The notes under the pieces are model-generated. The model saw only the letters and a program-made list of their open reading frames with translations, searched no databases and was not told the DNA's origin. Source: Prunella strophiata (Eukaryota > Chordata > Aves > Passeriformes > Prunellidae). From it: DNA of 64,000 bases. Position numbers and translations under genes: made by a program. Location: the NCBI GenBank assembly GCA_036583965.1, contig JAZBQD010000015.1, positions 27,812,310-27,876,309 of the forward strand, in the 5' to 3' direction. Positions 40,107 through 49,500 of this stretch are shown in pieces (position 1 is the stretch's first letter; every line of letters starts with the position of its first letter).

Positions 40107-41524
40107 CTCTTGCTCTGGTTTATTTTTCTTCTTCCCTATTTCACTTTTTCTTTTTGGTGGAAATCTGTTTTAGCCAACCAAGACAGAACTTGTTTTTCAG
40201 ACAGAATGGGTTTCATTGTCAACCCATGCCCTGAAAGGTGGTTGATGCAGGTTAGCCTGGGTTTTGGGCTGCAAGCAGCAATAGTATAATGTACCTGTCA
40301 TTCCAACTCATGAAGCTGAAAGATAAAAATCAGCATCAACAATAAAAAGTGCAATATCAGCTTCTGTTGTTCTCTTCCCTTTTATGTCTATTTGTCTTGT
40401 TTGGTTCCCAGCAAAATTATATCAGAGCATAAACTTAGGGAAAACAATAGCTTTAATCCATTCCAAGTACATCTTCTTTTTCCAAAAAAGACATTTGATA
40501 AAGTCTACAATTCTACCTATAATATAGTTTAACTAGAAGAACTCCCTTCTAAAACCTTTTTATATACAAAGGAAAACAATTAGGGGATGCCAATTAAATG
40601 AAAACTTCTTACTTTTTATTGTGTTACCTATTTTTACAGATTTTATTTGAAAATGTATCTTTAAAAATCCCACTTACATTATACCTCAAATTTTCCAACT
40701 ACTTTTCTTTTTTTTCCATATCTTTATTAAAAGATTAAAACGATTTGCAGTGGCAATTGTGGACCTAATGATCCAAGGTCTTCACGCTGAAACTTCACTG
40801 TCATACAGTGAGTGAGAATAACATAAGACCATTTAGGAACATTTACAAAAGTAACACCATCAAAAATAAGAGGTTTTTTTCAATTATGCCAGTAGCATGC
40901 ATTTGTGGGGATTTGGGTATTAATGCCCATAGTAGTGAAAGGCAATATTGGTTTCTGATTAAAACCTGACCATTCTAATATTGGCTTTGTTCCACCATAT
41001 GAGGTCTCTTTTGAAACATCTGTGAAGTTCTGACAGCAAATCTCCATCTAACATTGCTTACCTTTCTTACATCCACCTTTGTTTTTTGCCACCTCACCCT
41101 ACACTTGCAACAGCAGCCGTTCCTATTACATCCAGCCACAGCAATGTTTTCATTCAAAAGGCATCCTAATGACAGCCTACCTCATGAGCACATAAAGGAT
41201 ATTATTCACTCATACAATTGTCTAATTTCCCCTTCATTTAAAATTATTGAGTTTTGGGGAATGCTGCAATATACCAGTAATCAGCTGTGCCTATGTTCCT
41301 AGGTGAAACTACCACTACTGCCTCTCAAATGTGGTACCCATGGCTCTTCTCCCCAGTCCTGGTATGAGCCATGGCTGTATCCTACCAGCAAGCTGGGACC
41401 ATCCCAAGCTTCTGCTTCCCTCCCTCACTCTTACACTCACTGGGAAATGTGGGCAGTTCAGAAGGAAGGTATTGGCATTCAAGACCCTGGAACCATGACC
41501 AGCAAGACAAGTAGTGCAGAAAAC

Positions 41525-41550
41525 ACTGTGAGGCAGCCTTGCCTCACAGT
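41525..41550. repeat. Perfect 11-bp inverted repeat with GCCT loop
   Basis: ACTGTGAGGCA at 41525-41535 and its exact complement TGCCTCACAGT at 41540-41550 are separated by GCCT. The resulting stem of 11 pairs with a four-base loop is stable but short. I see no flanking features that mark it as a microRNA or terminator. Confidence 0.85.
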
Positions 41551-43422
41551 TTCTGTGATTGGAGGTTTCCTACCATTACTCCTCAGTGAGACTTGACACA
41601 GCTGAGATCTGCTAAGGCATTCCCTCTAGAGCTCGTCTCTCCTAAGAAAAGTCTGCTTCATGTAATCATCCATCATAAATAAATACTGTCTGATAATAAA
41701 TTCTGTGTCAAGGCCTCAGGAAAGTAAGTGATTGATCTTCCTGTGATAACCCTTGCTCTCTCTTATCAGCTTGTCTGAAATGTTTTTTATCATCAACTTG
41801 TTTCTTCCTGTTCAATATAAAGTTACAAATCCATCCAGAAAATAATCATGTTTTTCAATGTCTCTGCAAATGTTTAGCACACCTGTGTGCTCTGCAAGAT
41901 AGCAAGAACAATAACCACTACACAGTAGCCTCCAGCCCTAGAATAGCCTGCAAATGTTAATGCTTAATTAAGATGTCAGTGTGCAACATATCCTTTAATT
42001 GCAATTCACAAAGAAAAGTAGAAATAGAAAGAGACCAAAAGGCTAAATAAACAGAAAACAATAGAAAGCAAAGTTCTTCTGAATAAGAGATTTTGTTCTT
42101 CTTCAAAGCCAGAAGTCCAAATTATCTGCAGGTTTTTTAAAAATAAATTAAGTACACTATTGTATAATATTCATCTAAAACTAACTCCATATTGCTACTT
42201 CACAAGAAAAAGATAAGAGCATGATTCTATCCAACTTTACATGTGTGGATGTCAGGTACAGTAGTATTATTTCAAACTCCTAACACAGAAGGTAAAGCTG
42301 CTAGAATTTTGGCTGGCTGAACAAAATTTGAGTACAATGCAGAAGCTTACTTAAGTGTGGCAGTACTGAACATTGCCACCCTGGCACTTAGTGAAGCACA
42401 GGGTGTGCTCATTTCCATATCAATGCGACACATGTTTCTCCTAGACAAAGCTGTTTCACACCACTGCAGCTATTTGAACTTTGGAAATAAATGGAAATAT
42501 TTCTGTGTTATTGTTAAAAAACAATGAAACTTATATCCTTTGTGCACAGGATACAGTTAAAGAACGCTGTCCTTTGTAGGGCTGTATGAGTGATTTAGGG
42601 CAAAAAGAACACATTGTAACAGAGCCGTGTTGTGCAGGAAAAACATGCATATCTTTAAATTCAGAACACAGAGTAGCACGAGTAATAGTGATGCCTTTCA
42701 GATTTAGAAGATGATATTCACTGCAAATTTGTTAGCTTGCTAAATGAGCCTATATAGCAAAACCTGGGAATTGACAATAAAGATTAGTCCAAGGTCACAG
42801 AGAAACACTGGAAACAATTAACAGTCTGTCCCACTTGTGTGTCCACTCATGTTTTAACAAGACCAAGTTTCTTCCTCCTTACCCCACAGAGAAAGAAATA
42901 CTTTTCAGACTGTCACAAATCAATACTAAAATACACTGTTCCATACAAAACAGTAAGCTGTAGAGCATTAGGGAGGAAAAACAAAACCTTCAAGAAAAGC
43001 TGTATCAAAGGACCAGAAGCTTTGTCACATCACATTAAAACCCAGGGTACCATTGCATCCAAAAGGGTATTACTGGGAAAGAACCACCTCTTCCCTGCAG
43101 CGAAAGCAAGTAAATGGCTCAATGCTGCAAAACCAAGACCATTTACAATCACTACTTTTAGCTAAGAGCAAACCAACTATTTTTAAACTTGAAGCTTCAC
43201 AGCCATGTAAAGAAATCATTATTGTATATGAATATGACTCCTCAATCTAAATGCCTGTAATCCATGACACAATACTTTTATTTAGATTGAAAAGAAAACA
43301 TGTAGTCTAGTAAATTAACAACAATTCCGTATTCTCTGCTCCCTGGGTTTTCCTTACAATGTTCTTTTCACAATGATTACAGGGAAGAAAAAAGAAAGCA
43401 AGAAAAAAAATACCTTATTCAG

Positions 43423-43441
43423 AAAAAAAAAAAAAAAAAAA
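43423..43441. repeat. Poly(A) run of 19 bases
   Basis: Homopolymer preceded by a purine-rich stretch (AAGAAAGCAAG). Confidence 0.95.
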
Positions 43442-43644
43442 GTATCAGAAAGTACATTCTACATTCAAAGATTACTTGTCAACTTGCCACAAGTTGAATT
43501 TTATTTCATCACACAACAGCAAATGAGAACAATTTTTTCTCCCATACTCTTTGAAGAGTAGATGCTTTTAAGAAAACAGAAATAGAAATGGTGCTGGCAC
43601 CTTTTTGTTCTTCAGCAACAGCAGGATGGAGGGTCTCTAGGCTC

Positions 43645-44024
43645 ACAAAATCACAGAAGGGTTGCTGATGAAAGTAACCTCTCAAAACCATCTAGTCCAG
43701 CCCCCACTTAAAAGAAGGGTCAGCTAGAGCAAGTAGCTCAGGGCTGTGTCCAGTCAAGTTTTAAATATCATCAAGCAACTACTTCTCTGGACAATCTATT
43801 CCAGTGTTTGATCACCTTCACAATAAAAATGTGCTTTCTTATGTTCAGATGGAATTTTCTCTATTTCCATTTGTGCCCTCTGACTGTTTTCCTGTCACTG
43901 GGAGCCACTAAGAAAAGCCTGGCTCCAACTTCTTTTCACACTCCCATCAGGCATTTCTGCACATGGCAAGGCATCCTTGAACCTGTTCTCCAGGCTGAAC
44001 AATTTCAGCTTTCCATTTGCAGAT
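43645..44024 (-). mobile_element. CR1 LINE fragment, antisense, left half of a head-to-head pair
   Basis: AAAATCACAGAAGGGTTGC at the left edge is the complement of a CR1 3' end. Further right come complements of the usual 3' blocks: CATCTAGTCCAGCCCCCACT, CTGGACAATCTATTCCAGTG, TCACTGGGAGCCACTAAG and TTCTCCAGGCTGAACAA. The copy is short and 5'-truncated at about 44024, close to where a sense copy begins. Several substitutions from the common consensus suggest an older insertion. Confidence 0.9.
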
Positions 44025-44040
44025 GAGTGTCTGCTAGTAC

Positions 44041-44562
44041 TTGGCATTGGTGAGGCTGTACCTCAAGTGCTGTGTCCAGTTCTGGGCCCCTCACTTCAAA
44101 AAAAAAAAAAAAAAACATTGAGCTGCTGGAGTGTGTCCAGCAAAGGGCAGCAAGGCTCATGAAGAGTCTAGGAAATGAGTATTATGAGAAGCAGCTGAGG
44201 GAGCTGGGTTTGTTCAGTCTCAGGAAGGCTCAAGGAGCACCTCATTGCTCTCTACGACTCCCTGAAAGGAAGTTGTGGTGGGGTGGGGGCCAGTCTCCTC
44301 TACCTGCCTGGAGTGAGAAGAACAGAGGGAACAGCCTTAAGCTGAGATGGGAAATTCAGATTAGATACTAGAAAAATTTCTTTCACTGTTAAGGTAGTCA
44401 GGCACTGGAGTAGGTTGCTCAGGGGAGGAGGAGCCAATATCCCTGTAGGTGTTCAAGAAGTGTCTGGATCTAGTGCTGGGGGATCCAGTTTAGTGTTAGA
44501 TGGACTGTAGGACTAGATGATCTTGAAGGTCTCTTCTAAAATTGATGGTTCTATGATTATAT
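44041..44562 (+). mobile_element. CR1 LINE fragment, sense, with an internal A19 run
   Basis: The fragment follows the CR1 3' region: GGTGAGGCTGTACCTCAAGT, GTGTCCAGTTCTGGGCCCCTC, then GAGCTGCTGGAGTGTGTCCAG, AAGCAGCTGAGGGAGCTGGG, AGACTAGATGATCTTGAAGG-like block, and the terminus GATGGTTCTATGATTAT. Where CR1 normally has a short A-rich CAAGAAAGACATT-type segment, this copy has 19 consecutive A (44098-44116), so a short A tract appears to have expanded after insertion. The reading frame is broken. Confidence 0.92.
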
Positions 44563-45167
44563 TTATTAATGACATGTCATTATTAGCAGTTGGTGATCAT
44601 AACTACTTCTGTATTTTAAAGCTGAAGCAACTTATACCCAGCCAAGACAGGGGCCAAAAATGCTAATGGATGAGAAGAAAGGACACAGTTTTCTAGGCAT
44701 TTCAATAACTGCTACTGGCCAGAATCAAATGTTATAACTCAAATTATTTTAAAGTTCACATTTATAGTTCATTTGTCTGAAAATTCTGGCCATAACATCC
44801 AGGAGTTTCTCTACCCAGATGTAATCCCTGAGAGAAAGATTCCTTATAATTCAAAGCAGACCTAGCCCCTGGCAGGCAGAATTTTTTTAACTCCTTAGAG
44901 GCTTCTGCTTTCTTACTTTAGGACTCCCATCTAAGAGAGAAGCACAGCAGGCATACCTGAACAGAAAACTATTAAGTGCCACTCATAACTCAGTGAATCA
45001 CCCAGAAGAATACACAACAGCTGAACCCATTATTCCACCAAAAGCCAATCAAGTCTACCTTTATTCCATAAATGGACCATTATCATTATACCACAGTGGA
45101 ACCAATTTAGGTGTAACAGGATATCATGAGTAAGGTTAATGACAAGCATCAGAAGATTCTATACAGG

Positions 45168-45827
45168 TGTCACCCGGCTGGGAGCAATCAGTTAGGTGCT
45201 GTTTCGAGTCTTCTGTCCCTCTGAGTGCCACTCAGGGACCCCGGCCAGCCCTGGCTCAGCAGACAGCAGCGGGGCATTCAGCAGTGCCCCAGGGTGCAGA
45301 TGGCAGCCAGGCTGTTTGCCCAGCAGCAGAGGAGACTCAGGTGACAACGGTGAAGGAAAGGGGCCGACTCTCAGCAAGGGTTAATCCAAGGTTTTATTCA
45401 GGAACTCATGGGAGCTCCTGCACCTCAGGGGGGCTCATGCTCAGAGCCCCGGGAGAGGTGCCAAGGTTACATTTAAAGGGAGGTGGACACCAAAAACTAG
45501 ATAACATTCACTGAGCAATAAAGAATGCCAAGGGATGTACACTAAAATATGGACATTTGGGATAGCATATGAGGTAATACTTGGGGGGTTGACCCCTGGC
45601 CTCTGACTAATCACACGACAACTTGGACTGAACTTTCCAGAACTTGGGATGGGATGCTGAGTGACTGACAGAGAGCCAGGGCAGGGAGCTGGGAATGGTT
45701 TAGAGGAGGGGGGGATACAATCTGGGATAAACCATTTGGGGAAAATAAGGGGATACAAAAACAAAACTATTACAAAATCTAGAAACACATTATAACAAGG
45801 TGCCATAGAGGTAATCAGTCTCCCACA
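45168..45827 (-). mobile_element. Probable solo LTR of an endogenous retrovirus, antisense
   Basis: On the minus strand the stretch begins TGTGGGAGACTGATTACC and ends CCGGGTGACA, giving TG/CA ends and about 660 bases. Inside, in the right order, are a TATA-like CCCTTTAAATG (complement of 45470-45480), an AATAAA poly(A) signal (complement of 45393-45398), and about 225 bases of GC-richer U5-like sequence. No viral genes adjoin it. I found no clean direct target-site duplication: flanks are ACAGG and CCTGA, which are nearly inverted rather than direct. The outer limits are therefore provisional and I do not recognise the family. Confidence 0.5.
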
Positions 45828-48800
45828 CCTGAAGTCATGGTCAGGGGTCAAGTATGAAATTCAAAACCTGAGCTAGAAACCATGAAGATCTACAGCTAAT
45901 AAAAATGGACTTTGGGAAAGCCTAGTCCTCAGCATGCTACTTTAAACTCTGAACAAGGACTGCAGGCTTCCAGGAGCCTACACTGCACAGGCAAGGTGCC
46001 CCACAATGATTTCAAAGGAAACCTGAATACAGTCAGCCACAGAGCAGTGAATCACAGAGAGTCAGACCAAACCTGCAAAGAACCAGCCCACAATAGATTC
46101 TAAATCCTATCTCTTACCTCTCCCCAAGTCCTTTCTGGATATCTGAAATGGGGTATTATAACCTCCCAAGGACAGGAGCTCTCAAAGGATGTGTGAAAAA
46201 GGTCATGGTTTTTTAGCTTTTCAAAATCCAAGGTCTTTCTGAACATGTGCTGACATCACACAGGCACAGGAAGTATTCAAATACAACATCCACGCACACT
46301 GATACGCCCACACTGAAGTGGAGATATTAGAATGACAGGGCAACTGCTGAAAGTAATTATTACAAGGATCACAAGCTTAGGATCTGGATGCCCACATGAA
46401 ATTCCTGCTAGTACAAAAATCCCAGTTTCAATGCTTAAGTCCACTTTGAAAACATCCAGCTGTACATTTCTAAAATTGTGCAGGTTTTAGAATTTGGAAG
46501 GAATTAAAGAATTGCCTTTAGAAGAAACTCCATCACTTCTAACACTGAATGCTCTACAGCTGAGAAAGAAAATTGGCTATTTTGTCATAAAACAAATATC
46601 CTTCAAGTCACAGATTTCACAGTATCCTTATGGAGAAAGGTCCAAATCCCATTGGAATATAACAGGAATGAATGCATGCATTCTAAACTACAGTGGAATT
46701 TAGGTATCCACATCCAATTGAAATGCAATTAGATTTGAGTACCTAAATCCCATAACCTGATTGAAAGCCTACCCTCAGTGTTTCACAGGATCATGGGGCA
46801 GGTGGGACTTTGAAAACATATCACATTATGACACCACTAGAACAAAAGAAGCTGCATTTAATTCAATAAGATTATCTCACCCTTCTCACCTACAGGATTA
46901 TTTTCTTGGGTTTTATCCTTTTACAACAGAAGGTGGCATTGCTGAACTACCAGTGTTACACAATTAGCAGATCTGCAGTCTCCTTCCCAGCAGAGAAAGT
47001 GCTGGGAAGTTCACAGAGGTTGCATAAAGTTTGCTCACATTAATAGGCTTTCCTGATTCTGCAAGCCCTCGCCCCTAAACAAGGTTAAATTAAGCTAGTG
47101 AGCCAGCCAGCATGAGCAAAAATCATGGGTTTGGCACACAGGATTACAATGGCTGCACAAATTTTGATCAGGCCTATAACATACATACCAATCCTTTGGA
47201 AAACTAAATAACAAAGGGAGGCAGAACACAGGAGAAATCTGGTACCAGTACATTAAAAAAAATAAAATAAAAAGCCAGCAAATACTTCCCACTGTTTTAT
47301 ACATTCAGCAGCCAGTTTTGCCGTCCTCTGGCCTCAGCAAAGGCGAATTGCAGGGTATTGCCACAGGGTGGCTCATCACGCCTGCGATGCGAGTCACAGC
47401 CCTCGCTGCTTACACAAGCAGCCGGAGCAAAGCCGCTCTCTCTGCAAGCCGGATTGCCACAGACCTGAGCACACAGGAAAAACACCTGCCAAGAGAAAAC
47501 CAGGAAGAGCACAGACCCAATTTTAATTCACCTTAACCCCCGCGTAGCTTCTCTCCCGCCAGTAAGCCAACAATCATTCCTGATGACTTTGCGGGCGGAT
47601 AGAACCTTGTGACAGGAAGGCAATGAGCCCACATTCCTCAGCAGCCAAAAATCTCACTGACTTCCTTGGAATGTCCAAATGGCCAAAAAAATTCAGCCTC
47701 ACGCCGTGTTCCTATACCTGCTCACTGTGACAAAACAGATCTTGTTCTCCTCAAAGGACACGGGACAGGGCTCCTGCTCAATCGACAGTGCCATTATTGA
47801 AACTGACCTCGCTATCACCTCGGGGCCGGTAAAAATTCTGTGTTAACCTCTACAATAAAACAATGTCACAAACTGTTAAGAAAGCCGAGTAGCAAGCTGA
47901 AAAACGAGCTCTTTTAACTATCAAATAATTCTAGATGTGAAAAAAACCCCCCTCATTTTCTAAAAAAAGGAGCTTCATATAGGTAGGAAGCTTCATAAGT
48001 TTACAGTTAAATAAATTCAAACATGAATATGCAACTAAATTATTATAATAATCAAACATGATTACTATAAAAAAAAAGTGTTCTGAACAACTGGAAATTG
48101 GAATTCTCTCGCTTCTAACTTTTTTTTTTTTCTACTGCTCTATGTTAAGGAATATTTTCATCCTGAGTAAGACAAAGTTTAAAGTTATTATATACTTAGC
48201 ATATTTGGTTTGGCAGTGCAATTTTCAAAATGTAATTTAATCAATTTCCTCAGATTTAATATGGCACTTTACAACCTAGTGCATTGTCTCTTCCCAGTAC
48301 TACATATTTAAAATAGAATTGGATCCAAAGAGTTCCCCATTGCATGGCTTCTGACCTAGTCATTCACAAATGCTTTTTGAATGTATTAATTCTACTCATG
48401 ATGAATACGAGCTACCCTGCCAAAGCTGAGGCTATTTCTTGAAAGACTAGCATCCAGAAAAACCACTAAGTTCAAAATGAAATCCAGACAGTCCAATGGG
48501 GTGCTGAAACAATATAACAGAGCAGGGAAAAAAATAATAAAACAACAACAAAAACCACTAGTCACAGAAAAAAAAATTCCATAACATGCTAAGAATAGAA
48601 TCGCAAGGAAAGAATCACGCTCCGGTGGTAACCTTAGCCCCCAGGGCAGTGTTTACTGACACGGGCGATGCCCCAGGGCTGCAGTGTTTGCAGGCACAGC
48701 CCGGATCACCTCTCCAGCCGCTCTACTCTAATTCGAGTGCCCGTGCCCTGCAAAAGGAGCCGAGTTTACGGTAAACAAGCAGAGGAGTTGGGCAGCACAA

Positions 48801-49059
48801 ACAAGAGGTGCAGTATTGTCCAGAGCCACGAACGCAGGAGAGATCTCGGGGAGCGGGTATTGCATTCTTAAATTATGTACAAAGAACGTAAAACGCACAA
48901 AGAGTACTTTTTAACAAAAATTGTGCTCATCTTCTCCAGAGCATCACACTGCTGCTACCGTACCCTAAGTCACTATGAGATAGCGAGATACTGATTTATT
49001 CACACCACTAGTTTACGAGGCTTTCCACCTCCCATCACCCAGGAAATTCCCAGATCCCT
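45828..49059. other. Region upstream of SNX16, no gene seen
   Basis: About 3.2 kb between the LTR and the CpG island. Two stretches are richer in CG dinucleotides than the rest, 47318-47600 and 48600-48860, and may be regulatory. Otherwise the block is AT-rich with only short spurious frames. An imperfect palindrome (ATTTAGGTA at 46698-46706 with TACCTAAAT at 46740-46748) may be the relic of an old repeat. Confidence 0.55.
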
Positions 49060-49303
49060 TTGATCCGTGAAATTCCGCACGGCGCTCCCCAGCCACTCCC
49101 GTCGCGCTGCCCTGCGCAGCAACTCGCGGTACAGCGGGGCTCTATGGCAGGGCCGGGTGAAACCACACTGAGAGCCCGCACTTGGCAGAGGCCGGGGATT
49201 TTCCTGTGCCCAGGAACCGGGAATGCGGAGACTCCCGGCCCTTGCCGGCCCGGCCACCCTCAGGGGGCGGCCCCACCCCGCAGTACGACACCGCCGCACA
49301 CAG

Positions 49304-49320
49304 AACTACAAGTCCCACAA
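49304..49320 (+). promoter_or_regulatory. ZNF143-like motif
   Basis: AACTACAAGTCCCACAA closely resembles the ZNF143 site whose core is ACTACAATTCCC. It lies about 180 bases before the exon 1 donor, a typical position for this factor in CpG-island promoters. Confidence 0.6.
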
Positions 49321-49368
49321 TACACCACGCACCGGAATGCGAAACTCTCATGTGCTGGCGGGCACGCC

Positions 49369-49383
49369 GGTCTTTGTAGTTCC
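49369..49383 (-). promoter_or_regulatory. Second ACTACAA motif, opposite orientation
   Basis: On the minus strand the sequence reads GGAACTACAAAGACC. It shares the ACTACAA core with the site about 60 bases upstream but lacks the following TCCC, so it is a weaker candidate. Confidence 0.4.
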
Positions 49384-49399
49384 TGCGCGGCCCCGCCCC

Positions 49400-49500
49400 T
49401 CCCGCCGCTCCCGGCAGGCCCCGCCCCCTGCCCCGCCCCCCGCGCGCGGCGGGCGCGGCGGCGGCGCGGCGGAGCGGCGCGCGCGGCGGGAGCGGAGCAG
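49400..49500 (+). other. SNX16: SNX16 exon 1, non-coding (5' limit unknown)
   Basis: AGCGGAGCAG|GTGAGC at 49491-49506 is a consensus splice donor in the core of the CpG island. It is the best candidate for the end of the first SNX16 exon. The exon would be entirely 5' untranslated, because the coding sequence starts in exon 2 and the only upstream AUGs in exon 2 do not read through in frame. The 5' limit is a guess, given only to mark the region. Intron 1 would then run 49501-54070, about 4.6 kb. Confidence 0.6.

Larger units (their letters stand above)
37465..43644. other. Intergenic DNA, no gene seen
   Basis: About 6 kb, AT-rich. It holds a T24 run, an A19 run and a small perfect hairpin, listed separately. 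The slightly GC-richer part at 41300-41600 has an open frame of 97 codons but no recognisable protein. The rest shows no structure I can name. Confidence 0.6.

Noticed and set aside
45441..45851. 136-codon minus-strand frame
   Set aside because: It lies almost wholly inside the probable LTR, which does not encode protein in this position.
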